From NCBI GenBank assembly GCA_025992895.1, contig DAJPGA010000001.1, forward strand, positions 1,196,501 through 1,260,500: DNA of 64,000 nucleotides, read 5' to 3'. A model generated the notes under the pieces. The model saw only the letters and a program-made list of their open reading frames with translations, had not been told where the DNA came from and did not search any database. Shown here one piece after another: positions 36,307 to 44,973 of the stretch. This DNA is from Veillonellaceae bacterium (GTDB lineage Bacteria; Bacillota; Negativicutes; Veillonellales; Dialisteraceae). Position numbers and translations under genes: made by a program. The stretch's first letter is position 1. Each line of letters opens with the position of its first letter.

Positions 36307-37613
36307 TGAAAACGATGAGCGCTGCTTTTTGCTGTCTGGCCCTGCTTTCACTGCCGCTTCCTTCAAGTGCTGACAGCGGAATGGATAAGGAGGCAGCATC
36401 GGAAAAGATGCTTTCCCTTCATGTCAATAAGGCGCCGTGTACTGAAATTCTGAGATCCCTTGCGGAAATGACAGGAAAGAATATCGTATTTTCCGGAACG
36501 ATTACAGAAACTGTTACAGCCGATCTTGACAAAGTAACGCCTGAAGAAGCGATTTCCTCTATTCTTGCCTCCTGCGGCCTTGCCGGAAGGACAGAAGGGA
36601 GTACCCTCATTGTCTTCAACAGCAAGATGGAAAAGAATGCAGGCGTCATGATGCGCCCGTTCCGGTTATCCTATGCTGATGCCAGGGAAGTGGCTGAAGG
36701 CATGAAGGCTGTGGCAGGCGATCACGTGACATATAATAAATCTGCCAATACAGTGATTGTGAAGGGGACTCCTTTCGAGCTGATGCAGGCTGAAAGCTTG
36801 ATCCGCGAGCTCGATGTTCCTGAAAAGCAGGTCAAGGTAGAAGCAGAAGTCGTAGCCGTCAATAAAACGTACGCCAAAGAGCTTGGCATCGATTGGGACT
36901 TCAAGAGTCTGACAGGAAGCGCTTCTTATGACAGGACGAGCTGGACAGAACAGCATTATGTCACAGATTCTTCAGGCAATGTCCTTTATGATAGTGATGG
37001 CAACCCAAGAATCCGCAATGTAGAGCATGACGGATGGGATGTAAGCACACCAGAAGGCTATGCAGGAATCTCGTACGGGAAATCCCTCTCAGGGCATCCT
37101 TATACATTTTTCTTCCAGGCAAAACTGAATGCACTGATTTCTGAAGGAAAAGCCAAGGTCCTTGCAAAGCCGAATGTCGTCACGATGAATGGCAGAAAGG
37201 CAGAAATACTGATCGGAAGCAAGATTCCTGTCATTGTCGAGCATTTGGAAAACGGCGTCCAGACGACAGCGACTGAATATAAGGATGCAGGCATTAAATT
37301 GACTTATACTCCGCTGATCAGCCGGAAAAACGAAATAACCGCTGACGTGAACGCAGAAGTTTCAACTCCCTATCTTGTTCCCGAAATGAGGGCATACAGG
37401 ATTATTACGCGCTCAGCCAATACGATGGTCAGGCTGAAATCAGGAGACATGATTACGATCGGCGGGCTCATTGACAAGGAGGAATCCCGTACCTTCAGAA
37501 AGGTACCGATTCTGGGAGATATCCCGATTCTGGGAAAACTTTTCCAGATCCGCGGAAAGTCGATCGACGAATCGGAAATCGTTGTTATGATCCGGGCTGA
37601 AATTCTTGAGTAA
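36306..37613 (+). CDS. Secretin (GspD/PilQ superfamily)
   Basis: Outer-membrane channel ring subunit. Starting at GTG 36306, which overlaps the previous stop (TAGTG), the 435-residue product begins with a signal peptide (KTMSAAFCCLALLSLPLPSSA). An STN/N0 domain follows (LHVNKAPCTEILRSLAEMTG), then one N1-type domain with VIVKGTPFELMQAESLIRELDVPEKQV, and the secretin core with AKVLAKPNVVTMNGRKAEILIG, the VxxTYTPLI strand and the closing GDMITIGGLIDKEES...KVPILGDIPILGKLF signature. An earlier in-frame ATG at 36228 would overlap the previous gene by 78 bases. It is short with few N domains. No pilin, ATPase or platform gene is adjacent. Confidence 0.88.
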   Translation: MKTMSAAFCCLALLSLPLPSSADSGMDKEAASEKMLSLHVNKAPCTEILRSLAEMTGKNIVFSGTITETVTADLDKVTPEEAISSILASCGLAGRTEGSTLIVFNSKMEKNAGVMMRPFRLSYADAREVAEGMKAVAGDHVTYNKSANTVIVKGTPFELMQAESLIRELDVPEKQVKVEAEVVAVNKTYAKELGIDWDFKSLTGSASYDRTSWTEQHYVTDSSGNVLYDSDGNPRIRNVEHDGWDVSTPEGYAGISYGKSLSGHPYTFFFQAKLNALISEGKAKVLAKPNVVTMNGRKAEILIGSKIPVIVEHLENGVQTTATEYKDAGIKLTYTPLISRKNEITADVNAEVSTPYLVPEMRAYRIITRSANTMVRLKSGDMITIGGLIDKEESRTFRKVPILGDIPILGKLFQIRGKSIDESEIVVMIRAEILE

Positions 37614-37689
37614 CATTATTGATTCAAAATGGGCGGCTTCTGGAAACAGATCCGCTCATATTTCTTGATTTTTCATCAGAGGCAGGGAA

Positions 37690-39579
37690 ATGGCAACTTT
37701 AAAAATTAACGGCTTATCAAAAGCATTCGGAATAAATACGGTATTTGAAAATGTAACATTTGATGTAAAATCAGGAGAAAGAATCGGACTTGTCGGTGCT
37801 AACGGGGCAGGGAAGACCACCCTTTTAAAATGCATCATGGGAACGGAAGAGTATGACAAGGGGTCAGTCAAAGCAAGTGATGGAGCCATTATCGGCTATC
37901 TTCGTCAGGATTTTGACTATGACAGCCATACGATCCGTGAAGAGATGGAACATGCATGGAAGGATGTCCTTTACTATAAGGATAAGATTGCTGAATATGC
38001 AAAGCTGCTGGAGGAAGGAAATCCTGATGAAGCGCTGATTGAACGGTACGGGAAACTGGAAGAGCGTTTTGAGTTCCTTGGCGGATACGATTATGAATCA
38101 AAAACAAGGAAGATCCTGACAGGACTGGGCTTCAAGGATGAAGACTGGGACCGCGATATCCATTCCTTCTCCGGCGGACAGAAGGTACGTATCAACCTGG
38201 CAGCGGCTTTTGTCCGTCATCCTGATTTCCTTCTTCTGGATGAACCGACGAACCATCTGGACATGGACATGCTGGAATGGCTCGAAGATTACCTTCGCTC
38301 CTACAAGGGCGGCATTCTGATGATTTCCCATGACCGCTACTTCCTTGATGCGGCTGCCACAGGGATCATCGATCTTGAAAATCACAAGATCCGTACATTC
38401 CGCGGCGGATATTCCAGATACCTTGAGACAAAGACGAACCAGGATGCTGCTTATGAAAAAGCATATAACAAGCAGCAGGAACATATCAAAGAGACAGAAG
38501 AATACATCAGGCGCTATAAGGCAGGCATCAAGGCCAAGCAGGCAAGGGGACGTCAGTCACAGCTGAACCGCCTTGAAAGACTGGACAAGCCGGTCCATCA
38601 GGCAACGCTTCGTTTCCATTTTGATCCGCCGGAAGACTGCGCAGAAAAAGTCCTTGATATTCTTCATGTTTCTGCTTCCTATGGGCCCCATGATATTTTC
38701 AAAGACCTGACGATGCATATCAAGAAGGGAGAAACAGTCGGCCTCATCGGACCAAACGGTGCCGGGAAAACAACGCTCCTGAAGCTTATTACCGGGGAGA
38801 AGCAGCCCGACAGCGGCATCGTGCAGATTGGGAATAATGTCAAAATCGGATATTATTCACAGGAGCAGGAAATGCTTCATCCCGAGTACCAGGTTATCGA
38901 TGAAGTCCGAAACATGTTCAATTATGGGGAAGGAGAAGCCAGAAATATCTTAGGCATGTTCCTTTTCCGCGGAGATGATGTATTCAAGCAGGTCGGTATG
39001 CTTTCAGGGGGAGAAAAGGCAAGACTTTCCCTTCTCTGCCTTTTCCTTGAAAGGCCCAATTTCCTCATCCTGGATGAACCGACGAACCATCTGGATATAC
39101 CGACGAGAGAAATCATGGAAGATGCCATCCTTGCCTTTGGCGGAACGTGCCTTGTCGTATCCCATGACCGTTACTTCCTCGATAAAACTGCGGGAAGAAT
39201 CCTTGATATGGAAGGCGGAAAGCTGACTGAATATCTGGGCAACTACAGCTACTACCGCGAGAAGAAGAAGGATCTGGAAGAATACGAAAAGGACAGGAAT
39301 GGAGCGGAAGACCATACTCCAAAGACTGAAGTGAAGAAGGAAGAGGAAGCAAAGCCGGCGCCGAAGAAACAAGAACTCTCTGCAGGGGATGAAGCCAAGA
39401 TGGAACATCTCGAGATGGAAATAGGCCGACAGGAAGCCACTCTTGCCATGTATACAGCCCAGATGTCCATGAATCCGGATGATTACGAAAATCTTGCCCG
39501 TGAATATGAAGAAGCCAAGAGCAAACTGGACGAACTCTATGAAAAGTGGTCGGAAATTGCAGCAAAAGCAGAAGATTGA
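37690..39579 (+). CDS. ABC-F family ATPase (Uup/YdiF-like)
   Basis: A soluble 629-residue protein with two ABC domains and no membrane segments: first domain GANGAGKTT, SFSGGQK, LLLDEPTNHLD; second GPNGAGKTT, LSGGEKARL, LILDEPTNHLD. The linker (about 250-310) is rich in charged residues (KETEEYIRRYKAGIKAKQARG), and the C-terminal 90 residues form a coiled coil. Members bind the ribosomal E site and affect translation or rescue stalled ribosomes; the Uup/YdiF type is not mainly an antibiotic-resistance protein. Single-gene unit ending at a shared terminator. Confidence 0.93.
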   Translation: MATLKINGLSKAFGINTVFENVTFDVKSGERIGLVGANGAGKTTLLKCIMGTEEYDKGSVKASDGAIIGYLRQDFDYDSHTIREEMEHAWKDVLYYKDKIAEYAKLLEEGNPDEALIERYGKLEERFEFLGGYDYESKTRKILTGLGFKDEDWDRDIHSFSGGQKVRINLAAAFVRHPDFLLLDEPTNHLDMDMLEWLEDYLRSYKGGILMISHDRYFLDAAATGIIDLENHKIRTFRGGYSRYLETKTNQDAAYEKAYNKQQEHIKETEEYIRRYKAGIKAKQARGRQSQLNRLERLDKPVHQATLRFHFDPPEDCAEKVLDILHVSASYGPHDIFKDLTMHIKKGETVGLIGPNGAGKTTLLKLITGEKQPDSGIVQIGNNVKIGYYSQEQEMLHPEYQVIDEVRNMFNYGEGEARNILGMFLFRGDDVFKQVGMLSGGEKARLSLLCLFLERPNFLILDEPTNHLDIPTREIMEDAILAFGGTCLVVSHDRYFLDKTAGRILDMEGGKLTEYLGNYSYYREKKKDLEEYEKDRNGAEDHTPKTEVKKEEEAKPAPKKQELSAGDEAKMEHLEMEIGRQEATLAMYTAQMSMNPDDYENLAREYEEAKSKLDELYEKWSEIAAKAED

Positions 39580-39616
39580 GCTTTTCAGAAGATGCAAAGT
39601 CAGAATTTATGCAGCA

Positions 39617-39660
39617 AAAAAGGACTGCGGATACGAGAAATCGTATTCACGGTCCTTTTT
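39617..39660. terminator. Bidirectional terminator between the ABC-F gene and bofA
   Basis: A 20-base-pair stem with one mismatch (AAAAAGGACTG...ACGA with TCGT...GGTCCTTTTT) and a GAAA loop, A-run on one side and T-run on the other. It serves both converging transcripts. Confidence 0.92.
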
Positions 39661-39674
39661 AATTTCCTTATTTC

Positions 39675-39926
39675 TTATTTAAGAATATCCAGGATGGCCA
39701 GGATCAATGTTCCTAAGGTGCCAAAGAGGGCAACGATGATGCCGTTCATGGTATCCCAGTTCATGTGGGTAATTCCCAGTGTATTCAGGAGCCAGAAGAG
39801 GACACCGCCCATAATGATATTTCCTATGATTTTCTTTGCAAACTTGGCGAAAAGCATAAAAGCAATGAAAATAACGATGATGCTTGTTATGCCGTATCCT
39901 CCAAGTCCTCCGAGTGTTTCCATCAT
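39675..39926 (-). CDS. BofA-family small membrane protein
   Basis: An 83-residue protein with two or three hydrophobic segments and the BofA pattern: NIIMGGVLFWLLNTLGI followed by NGIIVALFGTLGTLILAIL. In Bacillus BofA holds the sigma-K processing protease inactive during sporulation. Here, without other sporulation genes in view, it may have a different membrane role. Placement right after recR matches the Bacillus order (dnaX, ybaB, recR, then bofA). AAGGAGG lies before the ATG pair at 39926/39923. Confidence 0.85.
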   Translation of the reverse strand: MMETLGGLGGYGITSIIVIFIAFMLFAKFAKKIIGNIIMGGVLFWLLNTLGITHMNWDTMNGIIVALFGTLGTLILAILDILK

Positions 39927-39936
39927 TTTGGCCTCC

Positions 39937-40527
39937 TTAAAGCTCTTTACGATTCTGGACGGCGCCTGCCAGAGTCATTCCGTCAGTATAGCCGATGTCT
40001 CCGCCGGCAGGAATGCCGCGGCCGATACGGGTTACTTTGATGCCGGCCGGTTTGATGAGCCTTGACAAGTAGAAGGCAGTAGCTTCGCCTTCTGCATCAG
40101 GATCGGTGGCAAGGATGACTTCCTTGACCTCATCGCTTTCCAGACGATTCAGAAGTTCCTTGATCTTCAGCTGGTCAGGGCCGATTCCGTCGAGAGGGGA
40201 GAGCGCGCCGTGGAGTACATGGTAGAGGCCATGGTACTCATGGCTCTGTTCCATGGCCATGACATCCTGCGGCTGTTCTACGACACAGATGACAGAATGG
40301 TCCCTTCTTGTATCGTCGCAGATATCACAAGGATCCGAGGTTGCCAGATTGCAGCAGACTGAACAGTAGCAGATCTTTTCCCGCGCCGTTTTGATTGTGT
40401 CAAGAAATGCCTTGACTTCGCTTTCGGGACGCTCGAGCATGAAATAAGCAAGACGGCGGGCGCTTTTGACGCCTATGCCTGGGAGTTTTCTGAATTGTTC
40501 AGTGACATTCTCTAATTCCTGATTCAT
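39937..40527 (-). CDS. recR: Recombination protein RecR
   Basis: A 196-residue ring-forming protein of the RecFOR pathway. It has the N-terminal helix-hairpin-helix (LPGIGVKSARRLAYF), the four-cysteine zinc motif (CYCSVCCNL..DPCDIC), and a Toprim domain (VCVVEQPQDVMAME, ATDPDAEGEATAFYL) ending in the Walker-B-like RIGRGIPAGGDIGYTD. The ATG overlaps the ybaB stop (TAATG), so translation is coupled. Confidence 0.96.
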   Translation of the reverse strand: MNQELENVTEQFRKLPGIGVKSARRLAYFMLERPESEVKAFLDTIKTAREKICYCSVCCNLATSDPCDICDDTRRDHSVICVVEQPQDVMAMEQSHEYHGLYHVLHGALSPLDGIGPDQLKIKELLNRLESDEVKEVILATDPDAEGEATAFYLSRLIKPAGIKVTRIGRGIPAGGDIGYTDGMTLAGAVQNRKEL

Positions 40528-40853
40528 TAGAACATGCCGCCGGGAAGGCCGAGGCCGCCGGTTACTTCGCTCATGCTCTTCTGGACCATTTCATCGGCTT
40601 TCTTTCCAGCTTCGTTGACAGCAGTGGTAATCAGATCTTCCAGGATTTCCGGATCTTCCGGATCAATGGCATCCTTTGCGATTTTCAGGGCAACAATCTG
40701 CTTTTCGCCGTTCATGGTGAGGGAAACAGCGCCGCCGCCGACAGAAACGTCAACGGTCTGCTTCTTTAATTCTTCCTGCTTCTTCTGAAGATCTTCCTGC
40801 ATTTTGCGTGCTTTTTTCAGCATGTTCTGCATCTGTGCTTTATTTCCAAACAT
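40527..40853 (-). CDS. ybaB: YbaB/EbfC nucleoid-associated protein
   Basis: A 108-residue DNA-binding protein: a basic Met/Gln/Lys-rich N-terminal helix (KAQMQNMLKKARKMQEDLQK), a central beta hairpin (VSVGGGAVSLTMNGEKQIVAL) and a C-terminal helix ending in a Gly/Leu-rich tail. The start follows AGGAGG on the minus strand. It sits between dnaX and recR as in most bacteria. Confidence 0.95.
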   Translation of the reverse strand: MFGNKAQMQNMLKKARKMQEDLQKKQEELKKQTVDVSVGGGAVSLTMNGEKQIVALKIAKDAIDPEDPEILEDLITTAVNEAGKKADEMVQKSMSEVTGGLGLPGGMF

Positions 40854-40907
40854 AAGTAATTCCTCCTAAATGAATGTAAATGGATGGTCAGGCAAAACTA
40901 TTAGAAG

Positions 40908-42824
40908 TTAGTCTTTTTCATATATATCATAGTCAGGGAGCATTTTCAAGGCTTCCTTGAAAGATGGGTCTTCCAGATCAGACTGGTCGATCTCGTCCTT
41001 ATTGACAAGTTTGTAGCCGCCTTCGTTCTTAGCAGGTTCCTCTTTACCTGAAGGGGCCGGCGCAGCAGAAGATTCCATTTCCTTGGCAAGGAGAGCTTTT
41101 GTCTCTGCTTCTTCTCCGCTTCCTTCAAGAACGACATGAAGGAGTATTGGGGAGCCGACTATTTTCTGGAACGCTTCAGCGGCAATTGTCTGATAGGACT
41201 TGTTGTTTCCCATGATGACAAGGAACTGCTGCGGTGCCGTAATGACAGCTCTGGCATTATTGGCATAAATCAGGGTTCCTTTTCTGTAACAGGTGTAGAT
41301 TTCCACCCTGTGGATTGCCTTGAAATAGGAAAGGACCTTTTCCCAGATGTCGCTGTAGGATGCAGGATTGATTAATGAAGACGGCGCATTTGCCGCGGGC
41401 GTACTTGGTGCCTTTGCCGGCTCGATGGAAGAAGACTTCCTTTTTGCTGCGCTCCTTGGCTTTTTCGTTTCCTTTGGCGTGGAAGCAGGCATGGCAGGCT
41501 TTGCTTTTGGCATTATGATTTCTTCCGGTTTTTCTTCTGCGGAAGGCGGAGAATATGGCGGGATTTCTGGAGGCGGGCCAAAGGATGGCTCTAAGGGAGC
41601 TGCCGGAGCAGGTGCGGAGGCGGGGGAAGGAGCAGGGGCAGGGAATGCATTCTTGAGGGAAATGATTTTCTTCAAGCTTTCCACTTCTTTCTCAAGCTGG
41701 CTGACTCTTTCCGCAAGGCTGTCCAACGCGCGGCTTCCCTTTACGCGGCAGAGACGGAGAATCCCCATTTCTGCGCTCATTTTAGGGAATGTGTTCCATT
41801 TAAGATCCTGCAGAGATTCATGCAGCGCTTCAAAGAGAGCATCCAGATAGGGCTCTGAGAGACTTTCCGCATCTTTCTTTATTTCATCAGCAAGTTTGCC
41901 ATAAGCCAGAAGCTCGGGCGTATCAGGATCGATCCGGCAGACCATCAGATTTCTGAAATGCTCGAGGAGGTCTCTTAATATGGATGCCGGTTCCCTGCCG
42001 CTCTGAAGGATATCATAAAATACAGAAAGAGCTTCTCCGCTTTCTCCTTTGAAAATATGGCGTGACAGGGAAATCAGCTGCTCTTTTCCTGTAAGGCCCA
42101 GGAGGTCCTGGACGGACTCGGCATCAAGCGTGCTTCCTTCACAGGAAGAAACGCACTGGTCGAGAAGGGAAAGCGCATCTCTTAAGCCGCCGTCTGAGCG
42201 GACTGCTATAAGATCGGCTGCTTCTTTTGTAAGAGGGAATTTTGCCTGGCCGGCTATGTACATCAGGTGGTCGGAAATATCTTCCGTGGAGATTCTCCTG
42301 AAATCGTATGTCTGGCATCTGGAAAGGATTGTGAGGGGAATCTTACCCGGTTCCGTCGTTGCCAGGATGAAAAGGACATAGGACGGAGGTTCTTCGAGTG
42401 TTTTTAAAAGTGCATTGAATGCTTCATTGGAAAGCATGTGAACTTCGTCGATAATATAGACTTTCTTCCTGCAGGCAGAGGGAAGTGTCCTGACAGATTC
42501 CTTCAGCGCCCTGATTTCTTCAATACCGCGGTTGGAGGCGGCATCGATTTCATACACATCAAGAGAAGATCCGGAACTGATTTCAAGACAGTTCCTGCAT
42601 TCATTACAGGGGTTGCCGTCATGGGGATGCTCGCAGTTTACCGCCTTGGCAAGGATTCTTGCCATACTCGTCTTTCCTGTGCCCCTCGGGCCGGAGAAGA
42701 GATAAGCGTGTGCGAGGCGGCCCTGCTCAAGCGCGCGCTGCAGTGTCGTCGAGACATGCTTCTGCCCGACGACATCTGAAAAAGTCTGTGGTCTCCATTG
42801 TCTATAAAGTGCTTGATAAGCCAT
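40908..42824 (-). CDS. dnaX: DNA polymerase III subunits gamma/tau
   Basis: The clamp-loader ATPase. The start is taken as the ATG at 42824 (MAYQALYRQWRP), with GGTGA six bases upstream, over the GTG at 42833. The 638-residue protein has Walker A GPRGTGKTS (45-53), zinc cysteines 64, 73, 76 and 79, Walker B IIDEVHML, sensor TTEPGKIP and the SRC motif. After residue 370 a Pro/Ala-rich linker (about 400-480) leads to a C-terminal tau domain with LSYFKAIHRVEIYTC. A (G)AAAAAG-like stretch in the linker is not a convincing frameshift site. It is served by a minus-strand promoter and follows the SRP RNA gene. Confidence 0.95.
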   Translation of the reverse strand: MAYQALYRQWRPQTFSDVVGQKHVSTTLQRALEQGRLAHAYLFSGPRGTGKTSMARILAKAVNCEHPHDGNPCNECRNCLEISSGSSLDVYEIDAASNRGIEEIRALKESVRTLPSACRKKVYIIDEVHMLSNEAFNALLKTLEEPPSYVLFILATTEPGKIPLTILSRCQTYDFRRISTEDISDHLMYIAGQAKFPLTKEAADLIAVRSDGGLRDALSLLDQCVSSCEGSTLDAESVQDLLGLTGKEQLISLSRHIFKGESGEALSVFYDILQSGREPASILRDLLEHFRNLMVCRIDPDTPELLAYGKLADEIKKDAESLSEPYLDALFEALHESLQDLKWNTFPKMSAEMGILRLCRVKGSRALDSLAERVSQLEKEVESLKKIISLKNAFPAPAPSPASAPAPAAPLEPSFGPPPEIPPYSPPSAEEKPEEIIMPKAKPAMPASTPKETKKPRSAAKRKSSSIEPAKAPSTPAANAPSSLINPASYSDIWEKVLSYFKAIHRVEIYTCYRKGTLIYANNARAVITAPQQFLVIMGNNKSYQTIAAEAFQKIVGSPILLHVVLEGSGEEAETKALLAKEMESSAAPAPSGKEEPAKNEGGYKLVNKDEIDQSDLEDPSFKEALKMLPDYDIYEKD

Positions 42825-42877
42825 TGCAGTCACCGTACCAGTAATATGAATTCAACTTTTGAACGTAGTCTAAGAGT

Positions 42878-42886
42878 ATTATACCA
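42878..42886 (-). promoter_or_regulatory. Extended -10 promoter for dnaX (minus strand)
   Basis: On the minus strand TGG directly precedes an exact TATAAT; no clear -35. It lies about 55 bases before the dnaX start. Confidence 0.5.
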
Positions 42887-42916
42887 AAAAAAATAAGCCG
42901 CGATAGAGATTGCGGC
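42885..42916 (-). terminator. Terminator downstream of the SRP RNA (minus strand)
   Basis: On the minus strand GCCGC and GCGGC form a short stem with a ten-base loop, followed by TTA and eight T. It backs up the T-run at the RNA 3' end. Confidence 0.6.
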
Positions 42917-42942
42917 ATCTGTATAATGAAACGCAGCAAAAA

Positions 42943-43095
42943 AGCCTTGCAATCCTCATTTATGACAGTCTCCAGGATGCACCGTGGCACATGGAAAGGA
43001 CCACTTACTGCTGCTTCCTCTCGGACCTGACAGGGTTCATGGGATTCCATTGCACGGGGCCCGGAGGCTGCCATAAATCAACATTGCAAAGCTAC
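42943..43095 (-). ncRNA. ffs: Signal recognition particle RNA
   Basis: On the minus strand the SRP core is plain: ACCCTGTCAGGTCCG, an AGAG tetraloop region, then AGGAAGCAGCAGTAAG, the Ffh-binding domain IV. The flanks pair all the way out as one rod: GATTTATGGCAG with CTGTCATAAATG, then AGCTTTGCAAT with ATTGCAAGGCT, which runs into six T at the 3' end. The rod is about 150 bases, longer than the 114-base 4.5S RNA but without a visible Alu domain. The predicted 5' end lies 8 bases after a good -10. The position beside dnaX matches Bacillus. Ends are set by pairing, so they are good to a few bases. Confidence 0.9.
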
Positions 43096-43102
43096 GTGAA
43101 TT

Positions 43103-43131
43103 ATCATACATCATTTGCCCGGTTTTGTAAA
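43103..43131 (-). promoter_or_regulatory. Promoter for the SRP RNA (minus strand)
   Basis: On the minus strand TTTACA, 17 bases, TATGAT; transcription would begin at the start of the paired rod. Confidence 0.75.
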
Positions 43132-43250
43132 ATCCTTTTTGTAAATTTCAGCGGGAATCCATTTTGAAGTGTTTCCATATAACATATAAAAATGATAAAA
43201 TAAGATAGTATTATTATATAGAAAATAGTTAGTATAGAAAGGGCTGTGGA

Positions 43251-44639
43251 ATGATGGAATACCGTATTGAACATGATTCACTTGGCGAAGTCCGCGTACC
43301 GGCGGATCATATGTGGGGTGCTCAGACGCAGCGCTCCTTCGAAAATTTCAAAATCGGCAGAAAAATGCCGGAAGAAATTATTCATGCTTTTGCTGTATTG
43401 AAAAAATGTGCAGCAAAGGTCAATGAAGAAAATGGTGATCTCGATCCTGAAAAGGGTGCGGCAATCCGTGAAGCCTGCGATGAAATCATGGCAGGAAAAT
43501 GGCCTGATGAATTCCCGCTCGTTGTGTACCAAACCGGTTCAGGCACACAGAGCAATATGAATATGAATGAAGTGGTTGCTCACATTGCCAATTTGAAACT
43601 GGCAGAAGCAAAGAGCGAAAAGAGAGTTCATCCGAATGATGATGTGAATATGTCGCAGTCATCCAATGATACATTCCCCACAGCCATGCATATAGCAGCT
43701 GTAACTGTCCTTCATAAATACCTCTATGACTCTATTGATGAACTGACAGCTACTTTTACTGCAAAGAGTGAAGAATACATGCATACCGTCAAAATCGGAC
43801 GCACCCACGTGCAGGATGCAGTTCCGCTGACATTCGGCCAGGAAGTATCCGGCTGGACACAGATGCTGATCCAGAGCAAGAAAATGATTCAGGATGGGGA
43901 AAAGTATCTCCATGAACTTGCCATCGGCGGCACGGCCGTAGGAACCGGCCTTAACAGCCCGAAGGGATTCGGTGAACAGGTCTCCAGGGCAATTGCTGAT
44001 GAAACAGGAATTCCGTTCACTTCAGCTCCCAATAAATTCTATGCCCTGACAGCCAGAGATGATATCGTCTTTACGCACGGTGCTTTGGATGCGCTGGCCG
44101 GCGACTGCATGAAATTTGCTGACGACCTCCGCCTTCTGGCAGGCGGCCCCAGAGCAGGACTTGGAGAACTGACAATCCCTGCCAATGAACCGGGTTCCTC
44201 CATCATGCCGGGCAAGGTGAATCCGACACAGTGCGAAGCGCTGACAATGGTTGCATGCCGCGTTCATGGCAATCAGGCAGCAGTTTCCATGGCATCCTCG
44301 CAGGGACGCTTTGAGCTTAACGTCTATGCCCCGATTCTTGCTGACAGCTTCATTGAATCCGTCAAACTCTTAGGCGAAGCCATCCATTCCTTTGATATTC
44401 ACTGCGCACAGGGAATCCAGGTCAATGAAGACCGCATGGAAGAACTCGTAGAAAAATCCCTGATGCTCGTTACTGCATTATCCCCGCATATCGGCTATGA
44501 AAAGTCCGCTAAGATCGCAAAGAAGGCATTTGCTGACAACAGCTCCCTCAAGGAAGCGGCTCTTGATCTTGGCTACGTAACCGAAGAAGAATATGACCGC
44601 TGGGTTGATGCCAGAGAAATGACAAACGTTGACCGCTGA
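43251..44639 (+). CDS. fumC: Class II fumarate hydratase
   Basis: Interconverts fumarate and malate without iron. The 462-residue protein has all class II fumarase signatures: GSGTQSNMNMNEV, the HPNDDVNMSQSSND region, GRTHVQDAVPLTFGQE, and the catalytic loop GSSIMPGKVNPTQCE. These motifs separate it from aspartase (which reads GSSIMPAKVNP) and argininosuccinate lyase. An AAAGGG site lies before the first of two ATG codons. The upstream region is very AT rich with several possible -10 hexamers. Single gene ending in a terminator. Confidence 0.95.
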   Translation: MMEYRIEHDSLGEVRVPADHMWGAQTQRSFENFKIGRKMPEEIIHAFAVLKKCAAKVNEENGDLDPEKGAAIREACDEIMAGKWPDEFPLVVYQTGSGTQSNMNMNEVVAHIANLKLAEAKSEKRVHPNDDVNMSQSSNDTFPTAMHIAAVTVLHKYLYDSIDELTATFTAKSEEYMHTVKIGRTHVQDAVPLTFGQEVSGWTQMLIQSKKMIQDGEKYLHELAIGGTAVGTGLNSPKGFGEQVSRAIADETGIPFTSAPNKFYALTARDDIVFTHGALDALAGDCMKFADDLRLLAGGPRAGLGELTIPANEPGSSIMPGKVNPTQCEALTMVACRVHGNQAAVSMASSQGRFELNVYAPILADSFIESVKLLGEAIHSFDIHCAQGIQVNEDRMEELVEKSLMLVTALSPHIGYEKSAKIAKKAFADNSSLKEAALDLGYVTEEEYDRWVDAREMTNVDR

Positions 44640-44663
44640 TTGTTTCAGGTAATCATTAAGACT

Positions 44664-44695
44664 GGAGATTCCTCATCAGGGATCTCCGTTTTTTT
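44664..44695 (+). terminator. Terminator after fumC
   Basis: GGAGATTCCT pairs with AGGGATCTCC around a short loop and is followed by seven T. Confidence 0.85.
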
Positions 44696-44973
44696 GTTGG
44701 GCACAAGCTGCAGGAAATCCTTTTGAAAAGAAATCCAGGAATGCATAATGTCCTTAACGGGACAGGGAATTTCATATATAATAAGGAAAATACTATGCCT
44801 GCATAAAGGAAAATGAGATATGGATGCTGTTTTTACAGGCATAACAGCGCCGATTTAAGAGAATTTGCAAATAGGAGAGTTTTATTTCCTAAGAATTCTT
44901 TTTTCTCGGGTTCTTTTATGATAGAATAGTAGCGTTGACTTTACATTAAGTATATACATATCAGGGAGGTTAT
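44696..44973 (+). promoter_or_regulatory. Upstream region and long leader of the ribose operon
   Basis: No gene is seen here. TTAACG (44754-44759), 17 bases and an exact TATAAT (44777-44782) form a promoter candidate about 190 bases before rbsK. The leader from it contains seven-base arms ATGCCTG (44794-44800) and CAGGCAT (44836-44842) that can pair over a 35-base loop. A second, weaker -10 TAGAAT lies near 44923. No cre-like or RbsR operator could be named with confidence. Confidence 0.4.

Noticed and set aside
41400..41480. Programmed frameshift site in dnaX for a short gamma product
   Set aside because: The linker has short A-runs (G AAA AAG and A AAA AGG) but not the strong A AAA AAG heptamer, and no pausing hairpin was evident.
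42910..43167. An 85-codon plus-strand frame over the SRP RNA
   Set aside because: It is antisense to a well-supported SRP RNA, and its peptide has no family features.
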